This document shows, one piece after another, positions 1 to 11,914 of a stretch of DNA of 64,000 nucleotides (within the stretch, counting starts at the first letter, position 1; each line of letters begins with the position of its first letter). Made by a program: the position numbers and the translations under genes. Origin of the DNA: Anopheles merus. Its lineage: Eukaryota > Arthropoda > Insecta > Diptera > Culicidae. The notes below the pieces were generated by a model. It saw only the letters and a list, made by a program, of their open reading frames with translations. It was not told the origin of the DNA and searched no databases. The stretch lies in the NCBI RefSeq assembly GCF_017562075.2, contig NC_054083.1, forward strand, positions 17,543,141 through 17,607,140. Reading direction: 5' to 3'.

Positions 1-884
1 GAGCCACCGTTTTGTAACATTGGAGTGGACGGTGGTGGTGCACTGTGGTATAATCATTGTTTTGCTGCTGGTGCTTTTTCTAACATCCAATTTAACTTCT
101 ACGTTGTATTGCAATGTTATTGAATTCTATTTTATTTTACAACGTACGCAATAATAAGAAAAAAAGTGAATGGGAAATTTGGAGCATGTTTTTGAATTCT
201 TTTAATAAACCAATGTCAAGTTTTGGTCAACAGAGGCCAAATAAACCCTTGAAATGGTTTAGCGAAGCCTTCATCACATACACATCCTAGCTTACTAGCA
301 ATTAGTTACAGACGACGACCGATCGACGAGTAAAAGTGAAACAAAAGCCACTCCACACTTGACACCCAATAAATCTCGATGGGCGTAGTCGCTGCAGGCG
401 CAACAAATAAGAAACGCTCAATGTTAAGCCGCTAAAAGCAGCAAAACGTTTTACGACTTCGCCTTGCTATTGACGAAAAAAGAAAAAAAAACAACATAAA
501 GCCTATATCTGTGCCATTGGTACTTTATCGGCGTCATATCTTTCAGAGCGATTTGCAACAAATAATACCGAAAAAAGGCCCGAGCGCTCCATTTCAGCTC
601 CACCGACACGCCATTGTTGTGCACATGCTGTTGTGCACCGCCCGAGTTCAAGGACGTACCGCGCTGCTGGTACGGAAACGGTACCGCCAAACGGAAAACA
701 CACCGTGGAAAAACTGTGGCACAACATAGCAATAGGAAAAATGAAATGAAATGAAATAAAGCACATCCGACCTCCCCCCGAAATGTAGACGGACACACAT
801 TCCTTCCGCTCGCGTTCCAATTAAAACCTTGGCCGTGACGCACGAATGGGCAGGGCGTACCATTAGCGAGGCACCTGTGCCATC

Positions 885-951
<67 letters not shown>

Positions 952-3900
952 AGACAAACACTGAAACTGAGTAAGAGATAACCAAAAAAACAAAAACCGG
1001 AACCATCGAATCTCCACGCCGATCGGTGATCTTCGCTCGAGCTTTCGATCCTACCCGCCTGCCATTCAATCAAGCCAGCCGTGTCACACATAAAGAGAAA
1101 GTGTCCACACGGTCACGTTTGTTTTCATTTGCATAGAAATGCCTGCATACCGAACCGTCGTCCGGTGTAAGTTGGACTGCCCCGAGGCAGTTGACGGCCA
1201 TTGTCCAATTTTTGGACGGGCTGTGATTTCTACTAAAAACGAAAAAAGCATCCAAATACCACGTACTTGACAAGAGGGGTTCAAATTATGCGCCTCATTT
1301 CAAGCGCGAGTTGTCTTTTCCCTTCCCAGGACAGCCCACGACCGTGTTGGGGATGATGTTTATTCTACGTACGTATTTTGTATACGCGATCGCCATGCGT
1401 GTATTGTGATAAGCTTCGCATACACAAGCTTTTATTACCCTTGGGCATGGCCCGCATACACAGTTATGTGTCACGATGTTTTCCCGTTTCTGCATCCCCC
1501 TCATGTGGGGTCGTGTTACCTACGGGTGGTGGTGGTGCTAGTTCGCAACCTGTTAACGTATGCATGGACCTGAGAGTCAAGGCAAATCGGCAAACAGAAA
1601 CAGCGGTAGCAGTAGGGAACTTTCGCCACGGTCTAGGTCAACCACGCCACCACGGTGGCTGTGTTGGCTGTATTCGACACACACACACATATGTTGGGGC
1701 ACGCGAAGCGATTCGGTATTTGCATATTGATCTTTTGGGTATGGGAATGAGGAAAGTCTTTACAAAGAAAAAAACACAAAAACGACTTATGATTTCACCA
1801 ACCAAGCACGTGCACACGTACGATAACAAAATGGTAGGAAGTAGCACCCCACACATAGGCACATGCTACAACGGGGGTATACTTGAAAAGCATGGAACCA
1901 TCGCTAGAAGATGGCCGGTACGAGTACAGAAACAATTATGATGTGCTGATTGACATCACTTTATACATGGAGTTGTAGCTTTCTACTAACGATTTCATTA
2001 GCAGGAATGTGGTGAAATGCTGCATGATAGCAAGCGGTTTCTATGCGCTTTTTAAGCGCGGTTTTTTTGTTGATATTTGAATTGTGTTTTAGCAATATAT
2101 GATGACATTTTCCAATAGCTAAAAAAAGAAGTTAAATTGCTACACCCATCTCCAATTAAAATTCCGCCTTTCATCAAGTGGGAAGTAAATGGTACGCATT
2201 AATGAATACCCTTTTACCAACAATATCCATTTCGCAAGAGCATCGTTCTGCACACAACAGCAGCGTGCTCGGCCGCGTTCTGTGTCCCATTTAAAGGTGT
2301 ACATATTTATGACGGCTTAATTTATGGCGTGCCACCATCGGGCCACGATTGCCAAACACCAAACGCGGTGCCAACTCGTTTGGTGCTGCGCCTACCCGCG
2401 GTTCTAGTCCTTGCGCGACCGATTTGCGTGCACGACAAAATGTAGGGTGCCGCCACCATGCCGCGCCCGATTCCGCGACCGTGCCAGCAGCAGGTTCGTC
2501 GCTGCCACCATCGCGCAAGTCTAATGATTGCGCGACGGTGTAGAAATCGATCGATTGCACGGGTGTGTGAACGGAGGTGTGGGTTAGAGCGGTCCGTATT
2601 TGCTCACAACGTTGGTGCGTTGTTCATGGGACAAAAATTCGGCACACATACACACACACTCATAGAGATATACACACGAAAAAAGGAACCTTGTCACATT
2701 CCACCTTTTCACCCCGAGTGACTGGGTTTTAGATGCCGTGACGTTTCCATACGAACTTTAAGGGTGTTTCAGGGATTCGGAATCATTTCGCAAGCTGCCG
2801 AAACCAGTTCAATCAAGGCAGAAAAAAGGATATTACTCAAAAAACTGCCCTCTCCGCTTCTTTCCATATCAGTGGCGCGCACTATCAAACGTTCACTTGG
2901 AAAGCTTCCACGCGGCTGTTCGCACTCTTCCCCGTCGGCCCCGACGCGCTTCGCATGCGCATCAACCGATCCGGCAACATTCCAGCCACTTCGGACAGCC
3001 ACCACCCAGCGATGGAGGGGGCCGCCTAGTAGTGTTGGCGCAAAAGTGGCACAAGACACGAAACAATTTCTTCAATGGAATTCCATTCTGTTTATATATG
3101 TGTTTCTCGCTTCTCGCTGTATACGTGGTTCGGCTAGGCTAGGATGCTGGGAGTGCCCGCTTACATCGATCGTTGTTTTCTGCTTCTTTGCTATCGCATC
3201 TCTCCTTCCTCTACTGTTACTTTGCGTTGGGCCCATGTGTGTATGTGTGTGATGGCTTCACTCGCTCCCTCTCTTTCGCTGTCCGCTATGTGTGTGTACA
3301 TATACACAAGTTAAAGCAGCGGAGAAAAGGAGCGCTGGGAAAGATCGAGCGATCAGTCAGGTAAAACACAAGACGTTAGAGAGAGCACAGCATAGAAGGG
3401 GTAGCAACATCATGCATACCGTTTCAGCCCCCGTTAAAAAAGATGGATACATGCGTGTGTGTATGTGTGTAAGTGTTTGGAGAAGGGAGATTATACAAGA
3501 ATTTGTCACGTCACTTGTTTTGGATCTAATCCGTTTGGGGTGGCACTGGGTGACTTTTTTTATAACTTCCACACCTTAGGTTTGTTAAATATTTCCACCA
3601 CGCTTACTACTCTATACTATCCCTTCGCCACCATTTGTTAGATTCATGCAAGACCATGCGAAGCGTTAGTAGATGATGATCGCACGATCGAAAACTCCGG
3701 ATGGAATCTTCAACTGGCACACTTCCAAAGACAGCTCATGCAGCCATTTCTCGTCCGGAAAACAGCAAATGATAACGCTTTACCAAAACCTTTCCCGGGA
3801 CAAATATTAACGACACCCACAAAAACACATAACTTGCTGATGACACTCACATGTACGGCATGGCAGAGCGGATTTTCGAATCCGCCAACTTTCTTCTCAC

Positions 3901-5414
3901 GGGGTGTGTGTGTAGTAGTAGTAGGGTCGTCAAACTCTTCTTCAATTTTTCGCTGCTCCTAGCGCACTGCTACGTATCTTCACACAACCTCGAAAAAATC
4001 GTCAAACTGTGGCTCACAAGATCTATTCACTCGATGCGTTACGTTCTCAGCACGATTTCACTGGGCATCCGTACGCCTTTCTGCCTTCGTTTCACGGAGC
4101 GCACCGGACAGCACACAAACGCGCGAGAAACTGCATACGTAGCACATTTAGTTTGACCGCAAGCGCTGCGCAGCGACTCGCCGCGCCACTCCGATCCCGG
4201 GGCGGGTTGTGGTTCGCCGTTGCCTCTCTATTGCACGGTGCGCAAAAGCGATTCTACCCCGTCACAAGCACGAACTGTGTGTAGCCACTGCTGCATTGAA
4301 TCATATTTTTTTGTATGTATATTGCACGCAAAGAAAAACACGATCACACGATCAAGCAATGGAGCGAAGAAAAAAAAAACTTCACACGAGCAACTCGGAA
4401 CTTTTCAGCTTTATTTGAGGGGTTGGAGATGGTCTTGGGGATGCGCGCACACACTTTACCGAAAAATAATATAATTGCACGGAGTACTGCGAAACTTGTT
4501 TTCGTAGCTAGACTTTATTTCGCCTGTGACCGCACCTACGTCACGTCATACAAGAAGGGCCGTTTGGGACGATCGCACTACCTGATGACCGTACGCTGCG
4601 GATTTGTTCACCTGTTTGATCGTAAGGGCGATACGGGTTTGTGAGAATCGATCGGAGGCAACTTTTGCCTAGCTCCAGCCTCTTGCTGCCTGGCCAGCAC
4701 AATACACGCGCACCGTGCCACAACATAGCCATGCACACAGACGCAGCTATGCTTTGGTTTAAGGTGTTGGTGGGTGTTACACGAGCTTCAGCAGTGTTTA
4801 TTTCAAACAGGTACATTGCCGACTGGTTTATGTTTTTTTAACGCCGTGGAGATGGTAAAACTGAACCATTTACAAACGATTGCATGTGCGAAAAATAAAA
4901 TTGGAATACAAATGTCTAGTGTTAGAATTTTACTTGTGTAAATGATACTATTGATTTTGAGTCTCAAAGCTACATCTGTACGTAACTTAGATCAGTTGTT
5001 TTTAACTATTCCTAAAGCTAAAATAGCTAAAATGGATCGTATTGTCTTCTAGAAGTTGTACATTTTAAAACTAAGCAAAATAAAAATAATTGAATAAAAT
5101 GATTTGATGTAATGTTTGATGTGTGATCATTTGTAAAACATTAATAAACTCAAAAGCGGCAACAATTTTCATCATGTTTGAACGAAAGAATTGAACGAAA
5201 CAAAATTCGAGCAGATGCCCGACGAAAGCGATCAAAACTCAATCGTACCGGTTATTTTTTCCAAAGTTTGTATTTTTAGTTAAGTTTTAATAAGCGAATA
5301 AGTAAAACAATTCAATTACTTCTTGAAAACTTAAAAAATACAGTACTAAATGTAGTGAGGTGACAAAACATTCTTGGATTTTATGACGCATTTACGACTA
5401 GGCAAACAATCGTG
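1..5414. other. Non-coding stretch, no gene recognised
   Basis: About 5.4 kb in which I see no coding region with recognisable motifs or family resemblance. The open frames here are short, overlap on both strands and are partly built from simple repeats. The sequence has GC-richer patches (about 2.3-2.6 kb and 4.1-4.3 kb) and scattered GT/CA runs (3231-3250, 3300-3310, 3455-3475), which is typical of mosquito intergenic or intronic DNA. It could hold UTR or intron sequence of a gene outside the window. The last few hundred bases are AT-rich and lead into the 3' end of the minus-strand OSGEPL1 gene. Confidence 0.5.
888..949. repeat. (GA)n microsatellite
   Basis: An uninterrupted AG/GA dinucleotide run of about 62 bases. 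It creates long artificial Ser-Leu frames on the minus strand that should not be taken as protein. Confidence 0.97.
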
Positions 5415-5420
5415 TTTATT
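5415..5420 (-). promoter_or_regulatory. Poly(A) signal of OSGEPL1
   Basis: AATAAA on the minus strand, about 80 bases downstream of the OSGEPL1 stop codon. Its position fits a 3' end signal. This is a motif match only. Confidence 0.5.
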
Positions 5421-5501
5421 ATACGCATTTTTAAAGCTGTAATAATCGTGTTTACTGTTTCTTTACAGTTTACTATCTATTAACTAAATTGCTCCCCATT
5501 A

Positions 5502-7034
5502 CTAACTACTAACTTCTTCTTTGCCTGGAAATATATCGACTTTAGCCCACTTGCATGCTATGTTCGCTGCTTTTACATCATCGATAAGACTATCGCCGAT
5601 AGGGCACTTTCCGCTTATATCAACCTGCTCGTACTTTGTCGTCATTTCGGCAGTATCTTTTGCCAGCAGTTTCTCCATGCCGTTCCACGCTATCATTGTA
5701 CCGTTATCGGTGCACAACTTCTTCGGTGGTCTGTAGGTGCTGTACCCGAACTGGGCCGCCATCGAGCTCAGCGCATTGAATATAACGTCATTGCAAGCCA
5801 CACCGCCCGAAACGACTAAACTGCGGTGTGGTCCTGCTGCATTGGAAAACAAATTGCGCCGTTCACAGTACTCAATCGCGCGCTGCGTTCGGTGCAGCAT
5901 GTGCCGTGTGACTCCTTTCAAGAAACAAGCACAAAACGCTTCATAATCGGGCAGCAAAGCATCGGGCGCAAGATCTGGGGGGTGAGAAACAAAAAAGATT
6001 ACTTAACGTTAAACCACAATTTCATCCTTTGCCCATCACTTACGGAGGGTGGATTCTCGTTCGAGTATGTGTCTCGTGGCGGTATTTTCAGTCCGGCGAA
6101 ACTGAACTGACAGTCACGATATTTAGAAAGTGGTAGCGGGAATTCGTAAGCAGATGTGTCTTTTGCGCCAGCCTGCTGGGCTGCTGCTTCAATAGCCTGA
6201 CCACCAGACATTTGCGCATACTTGGCCACATTCCGCAGCTTCAGCCGACGAGCGATTTTATCCAACGCTTCACCCGGCGCATCGTCCAATGTTTCGCCGA
6301 GCAGTCGAAATCGTGCAGTGCTCTCCACAAATACCAGCAACGAGTGACCACCGCTTACCAGCAAGCAGAGAAATGGATACGGAATAGTAGAGGTCATCCG
6401 GGCCATCAACGCGTGTGCCTGCATATGGTGTATGGGAATGAGCGGTTTGTTGTAGGAGCGGGCGATATGTTTCGCATACTCATCCCACTATCAGACTGAG
6501 GGGTAACCCTAAAAAGATCAGAAATAATTATAACAAACCGTACCTCAAGGGAAATGTTTTCTACACACTGGCCGATTGGTGACAGCAACTGCATCTATAT
6601 CGTTAGGAGTCATATTGCTAGTTTAAACGCATTTTGCACAACGGATTCGATATTGGCACGGTGGATGTCTTGCGCTACCGGTGGAATGATTCCACCAAAC
6701 CTGCCAAGGCATTTCGATGCTGTAGATACATTTTACCATTACGTGTGTGAATTCATATTTCCTCACCTCAAGTGACTGCTTTGCTGGGAATGAATGTACT
6801 CTCCCAAAACTGTCCCATTGCCGGTAACCAAAGCTGCCCCGGTGTCATCACAACTCGTTTCGATTCCTAGCACTACCGGGGAGGATTGTGTTGTCAATGT
6901 CTGAAAGAAGGCATATACAGGGTAAATAAATAGTTACAAATTATTCGTATATGTGTCTCGATGAAATGATGCAAACTTTCATACCTGTTCACTGTCCTAA
7001 AACGAGCAAATTTAGATAAAACTCTAGGCATCAT
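5502..7034 (-). CDS. OSGEPL1: OSGEPL1/Qri7, mitochondrial tRNA N6-adenosine threonylcarbamoyltransferase
   Basis: Member of the Kae1/TsaD/Qri7 family, which transfers the threonylcarbamoyl group to A37 of ANN-decoding tRNAs; this branch acts in mitochondria. Five exons are read on the minus strand: 6985-7034, 6767-6900, 6569-6700, 6054-6508 and 5502-5974, with GT/AG junctions. Exon 1 starts MMPRVLSKFARF, basic and amphipathic, as expected of a mitochondrial presequence. Then come GIETSCDDT (exon 2), FGGIIPPVAQDIHR (exon 3), the metal-site HHMQAHAL, SGGH, MSGGQA and FSFAGLK (exon 4), and VSGGVACN and CTDNGTMIAWNG (exon 5). The whole catalytic core is present. The frame breaks by single bases at several places: the exon 1/2 join, the middle of exon 3 (after KLA), the start of exon 4 (two breaks around IVGMS/YAKH) and the exon 4/5 join. 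Each is explained by one lost base, often in a short homopolymer. I favour assembly error over a pseudogene because the motifs are so well conserved. It is divergent from PIKfyve, 477 bp away. Confidence 0.92.
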
Positions 7035-7511
7035 GCTCACACAGCTGTTGTTTGTTTTTCGACTGTAGAACGCGATCGAGTCCAAAACAACCAATAACAT
7101 TGACAAGATTCATATATACATGCTGTACCATATTTAAAAAAATCATTCATCATTTAGAAGAGTAATCGAAATAATTATGTACAAGTCTTGTTTTTAGTGC
7201 TTTTAAAATATTTGATTAGTGAGAAAATAAGAGTAAACGCAGTATCAACGCTTTTAATTAAGATAATAAAATCAAAACAAACAACATCAACGACCACCTT
7301 CGCTATGTACAGCTTGTGCGCGTGCGGTTTGACAGCGATGGAAAATTATTTGGCATTGAAGCAAACAAAAGCCACAAAAAAAGTGGCCAAGTGTTGGGCG
7401 ATCTACAAAATTCTGGTCTGTTCTTGCAAATCTAATCAGCTGTTAGTCATTCGTAACAGCGGCCCTGCTATCGTTTTCGGTGTGGTGAATGTTAATTTGT
7501 AATAGCTTCTA
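7035..7511. promoter_or_regulatory. Shared divergent promoter region of OSGEPL1 and PIKfyve
   Basis: A 477-bp interval between the two start codons, which point away from each other. It must hold both 5' UTRs and both core promoters unless unseen 5' exons exist. The sequence is AT-rich, and I recognise no TATA box or initiator with confidence. The arrangement suggests a bidirectional promoter of two housekeeping genes; that is inference from spacing alone. Confidence 0.5.
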
Positions 7512-9547
7512 ATGGATAGTGAGGTAAGTGTGTAAACTGTGCAGTTAGGGGAAGATTGGCTATCGCTGGTATGTTCCTTCTGAAAGTAATTATCTTTCTT
7601 TTGTTGTTGTTGTTGTGTTATCTCTAGCCACCATTGGGCGGACGCTTGGTCGATTTGGTGGACAACGAGTGGATTGCCGACGAGCTGCCTTACGACCACA
7701 TCCAAGTGCCTTGCGATAAGCTACCCGATCCCGAGGCGGACAACGGTGACTCCCATCTGACGCTGAAAGAGCAAGAGCAGAAATGGACTGATCTGGCGCT
7801 GACATCACTGGCACCGGATTTGTCCGTTTCTGAGCAGGTTAATTTCCCTGGTGTTTAGCGTGTAGCGTCTCTCGATTGTGCTGCACCGAACTCGGCACCC
7901 TTGTGTGCTAACTACATGATACGGATTCTACGCGAGTTATTACTGAAATCGACTAATCAAAACCACATTAACAATGAATAGACATCTACATTCCCCTACG
8001 ATATTAACGGAATTCGCTCGCACGTTTGAGGAAGAGCAGGAAACCATATTTACGAAACTAGTGAATAGGCTAACTAACAATAACCGACCCAGCAATGAGT
8101 CAACACTTCAAGGGACGGTACTGCACGAGGAACCGTCCGGCGCGGATAGTGAGGCATCGGGAAGAGATACCCGGACAGCGCAAATGGACACACCGCCAGC
8201 TAGTTCGTCGGCCATTCGAAAATCATCGACGAGTAGTTCGTATACCGATGCGGAGTCCACATCAGAGCTCAGCCGACCTCCGGCGAACGGACCACCACCA
8301 GCGTGCTTCGGCGATTAAGCAGCCTAATTTCCCAGAAACCGAATGTAATGTGTTTGTATGCAATTTGTTTATTTTTGTTTCTAACAATACTAAATTAATT
8401 TGCATCTTCTCTACAGACCAAACGAAGCTATAAAAACACGGAGCTTCATAAGTTCTGGATGCCCGATTCTACGTCGATCGAGTGTTACGATTGTTCGGTA
8501 AAGTTTACCACATTCCGCCGCAAACACCACTGTCGATTGTGTGGGCAAATCTTTTGCACCAAATGCTGCAACAGGTGGTGACGGGGAAGATCATCAACTG
8601 TTCGGAAGATTTGCGCGTGTGCAATTATTGTTCCAAGGTCGTATTTACGTACCTAAAATCTTCCAACATTTCTGCCGACCTGAAGCCGGATCTGAAGGCC
8701 CTGCAGGAAGATCTAGCACATAAACTATCGACGCTGCAGCCGCCTGGAAGTGGTGTGGTCCAGAGTCGAGCGGCGCTACCGCAGCGTCTAGCGGAAGAAA
8801 TCGGAGAAAAATTTCCGTCGGATATCAGGAGGAACGATTTGCGGCTAGTGCAGGGTCAGGCATCTCTTCTGCCGATCGTAAATCCATTCTGCAGCAGTCC
8901 AACTCCCTCAAAACCTTGTACGATGAAATGTGTCGCTCGTTGCCGCTGTACAATCGAGGGCATGAGCTTATCGATTTTCTGTTCAGCAGACAAAAGTCGT
9001 CGAATAATATGCAAGCAATCGCTATACTTAATGCTATGATCGATGCGGGATTTTTGATCGCTATCTATGAGACGAAGATCGAAAGCAGTATCGATGAAGA
9101 GGCAACCCCTGCACGAGAGAAAAACGTTGCCCGAACAAGCTCATCAACGGCAAGGGGGAAGTAGTGGTGGATCGGCAGAAGATGAAGATGATGGCAATAC
9201 TTCGTCGATCGAGTTCAGCGAGGATACGGTCTACAAATTAGCTGTGCTTCAAGATCGTCCGGCTGGTGCGCCCGGTTGGTAGCAGGAGTCGGAGAAGGAG
9301 CGTACCATTTAGAGCTGAATTTTAAATCTAGCTCGGTTTTAATGCGCTCCGGGAAACGAGGATCAATCGTCGGTTGACAGCGAAGACGGCGCTGGCAGTG
9401 GAATTGGAGGCAGCACCACGCTGAGCAGCATTATCCTGAAAGACTCAGCGATGGACAGTTCATACCTAATATCGACGGGAGCAAAAGCGTGCTGAAATTT
9501 TCTGCGAGACGAGGAACTGCTCGTTAATCAACTGTTGCGGGCACAGA
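7512..9547 (+). CDS. PIKfyve: PIKfyve/Fab1, phosphatidylinositol 3-phosphate 5-kinase (5' part only, cut by gap)
   Basis: PIKfyve makes PI(3,5)P2 from PI3P on endosomes and lysosomes. Visible exons: 7512-7523 (ATG, MDSE, donor GTAAGT), 7628-7837, about 7979-8344 and 8417-9547 (runs into the N gap). Exon 3 carries LTEFARTFEEE. Exon 4 starts just before FWMPDS, followed by a FYVE zinc finger: CYDC near 8487, RRKHHCRLCG near 8515-8545, CTKCC and LRVCNYC near 8610-8630. This is the PI3P-binding signature. A DEP domain follows (YDEMCRSLPLYNRGHELIDF to AMIDAGFL, about 8920-9055). The end, DEELLVNQLLRAQ, precedes the expected CCT/TCP1-like domain. That domain and the C-terminal kinase are absent, so over half of the usual protein is missing. 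The frame is broken by single bases near the end of exon 3, in the FYVE finger (about 8573), before the DEP domain (about 8830-8880) and around 9150-9360. Exon 3's acceptor phase is unresolved. These breaks look like sequencing indels, since motifs continue on both sides. Confidence 0.92.
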
Positions 9548-9647
9548 NNNNNNNNNNNNNNNNNNNNNNNNNNNNNNNNNNNNNNNNNNNNNNNNNNNNN
9601 NNNNNNNNNNNNNNNNNNNNNNNNNNNNNNNNNNNNNNNNNNNNNNN
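9548..9647. other. Scaffold gap of 100 N
   Basis: Exactly 100 undetermined bases, a common placeholder for a gap of unknown size. It cuts PIKfyve on its left and the minus-strand gene on its right. Both lack their 3' portions, so several kilobases of coding sequence are probably missing here. Confidence 0.95.
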
Positions 9648-10675
9648 CGCCCGCCAGCGGAAGCGCGAACTGACTTTGTACTCCGGCTCGAACGTGGCCT
9701 CGCCGGTCAGTCTTAGATTGCTGCGCGTAAGCTGCTCCTTGTTGTGCAGCTTCGAGTCGGAGGCGCTCAAATCGTCACGCTTTTCCTTCTCCTTGCGCTT
9801 GTTTAAATTCCGGTACCGGTGGTCCATCGTTGCCGGCAGAAAATCGTACGGCAGAAAGGCCGACTTGTACTCGGAAGACGCGTTGGCAAGTCCGGTACCC
9901 CCGGACCCGCCGTCCGGCAGCTTGAAGCATTCCTCTGGCCTAACGGCAGGTGGTCGAGATCTGTAACCGACAGTGAAACGAAGAACAAAATAAAACAATG
10001 TCCTGTTAAAGCACAAGTGGATCGCCTCATATATTCGGCCATACTTCACGATCGTATCCTGCGAATAGCTGACAAACTTGGAGTGATTTTCCGACAGGCC
10101 CTTCATTGTGCCCGGTTCAATGTGCAACGAGGTACTGCGCGTCTCAACGGAAGTGCTCGTTCGTATGCCGCTCGGCGTTGAAATCGGTCGGCGTACTCGG
10201 TTGCTTTTGCATCGACGACCGCCGATGGCAGTGAAGGTTCCGATTTGTTGTACAGCGAAAAGTTGCTGCCCAGATGTTCTTAAATAAAAATTAATATAAG
10301 TTAATTTTGTAATCAATGATACGATTTCGAGATTTTTCTGGTTACGTACTGGCGTGATCTTGTGAGAACTTTCGTTTACGGTAGCAGTTCAGTTCGTCTA
10401 CCGTAATGTACTCGTGCGGATGCTTGACTGCGAAACGTTCTTGTGTGTACCACCAACTGCCGTTTCCTGTAAGTTTCGAAAATGTTTAACGAGCTTTATA
10501 TTTGTAACACAATGGATTTTTTACAATAATTTTTGTTCGGTTTGACGCTTTTATGTTTTAACTTTAATTAAAATCATTAAATATTGCTTATAGTTAACAC
10601 TTACTATGTCTTAATCGAGGTATTTCAGGCTCCGACACAAAAACATTCCAGTCCAAAAAGTCGCGACTGTTGGAC
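9648..10675 (-). CDS. Unidentified protein with EY-x(3-5)-F motifs, weakly MDM1-like (partial)
   Basis: Four exons on the minus strand with good splice sites: 10605-10675, 10350-10466, 10015-10278 and 9648-9960 (continues into the gap). Phases agree across the first three exons. Readable segments include SRDFLDWNVFVSEPEIPR, GNGSWWYTQERFAVKHPHEY, KATEYADRFQRR, GLSENHSKFVSYSQDTIVKY, SSEYKSAFLPYDFLP and EPEYKVSSRFRWRA. The repeated (S/T/P)EY-x(3-5)-F pattern recalls the short repeats of MDM1, a centriolar microtubule-binding protein, but I could not align a full domain, so no function is assigned. A lysine-rich stretch (NKRKEKEKRDD) suggests a basic, perhaps coiled segment. In exon 10015-10278 two good frames overlap near 10140-10190, implying a one-base indel. 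The donor at 10014 (GTGCTT) is weak. The 5' end is not resolved; sequence upstream to 11060 is ambiguous. It converges on PIKfyve across the gap. Confidence 0.55.
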
Positions 10676-11914
10676 CTGCGAATGAGGGAAAGAAAAAAAA
10701 CAAAATGAAAATCATTAATTCAAGCACACAGCACAAACCCATGCCCTTCCGTGGTATCAGGACGAAAATCAAAACTCCAACTTAATTGCACCAATAGTCC
10801 GCACGATTTACCTTGTAGTGAAAAATCAGCTACTCGATTTTGCTTCACTTTATCTTCAGATTATAGTAACGTTTTCGTCCTTGCGAAACTTTCCAAAACT
10901 CTTTGCTTCAATGCGATAACATATCGATACATAACTAGCGCACGGTACCAGTTATGATTGAAAAACTGAAACGAGCGTACCGCAAACAAATAATCAACGT
11001 TGCGTTCCTGTGCATTGATCCAAATAAATGTATGGCTTGGATCGCTAAGCAACAGTGCCATTATTTACTATAAGGCACCGTTGGCAAGGCCAGTAGGGGG
11101 TTTTCCCAGCGAAGAAGGTGCAGGAAGCGGTGAAAGGTAATGATGCTAAGGCGTTTCCTTTGTACGGCATTTCAGGTGTCTAACAAAGAAATTATAACAT
11201 TTAACCTAGTTTTAGCATAGATCATGCGTTTCACTTGCTTGGTCTGTTTTGGTCAGCCATTGGTTCGCTCGGTGCAATCAAACACCTCAACTCAAACCAA
11301 GCTGTCAATCATTGATGCGGTGTTGGTTGGGTTGAATTTTACTATAAACAACGTCCTGCAACTGTGAACATGGAAGAGTTGTTTGGCTCGAAGGAACTAC
11401 TTCTGCATGTTCTTTTTGAATGAAATTGACGGTCAAAGTTTGTGGAATTATTACTTCATGCCTTTAGGGAGTATCATGTACGATTTAGACATATGTGTTT
11501 TGAAGTAATTTCGAGTAATAAAGTTCAACAGCTTCTTCCATAAAAGCTATCTTAAAAAAAGGAATCACATTGCACAGGCTTAAAGACTTAAAGGCCTGCG
11601 GAAAGATACGTTGGGTCATACAAGACTAGACATGGTTCACGCATGAACTAAACTACGCAAAAAAGCACCTTTTAGAAGAAACAAGATACAGAAAAATATT
11701 AATTTTGAATAACCAGCCTTTCAATCCAAACTCACTGACACGTGAACCAACAATATATTGGTTACTTATGAAAAAAAAAGAATGCGCATGTAACAATCGC
11801 ATAAACTCAGAGAGTACGTTGAAGTTGAGTAGCTTGGTGGCCTATTTGTGTTAACGTGTTAACTTCTACAAAACCGTAAGGATTTGATTCCCAATTGAAA
11901 GTGACGACAGTGAA
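10676..11914. other. Intergenic or unresolved 5' region, no gene recognised
   Basis: Probably contains the missing 5' exon(s) of the minus-strand gene at 9648-10675. A possible exon near 10812-10862 (minus, reading SEDKVKQNRVADFSLQ before a GTAAAT donor) has a phase that does not fit the next exon, and a stop precedes it, so I do not call it. The rest is AT-rich without recognisable features. Confidence 0.4.

Noticed and set aside
888..949. Ser-Leu-rich proteins on the minus strand near the 5' end
   Set aside because: Produced by the (GA)n microsatellite; no other coding evidence.
1378..1941. 187-residue plus-strand frame
   Set aside because: Contains CA-repeat-derived residues and no recognised domain; low-complexity GC patches keep it open.
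9528..9966. Continuous frames across the N gap at 9548-9647 on both strands
   Set aside because: They read through undetermined bases and join two different contigs.
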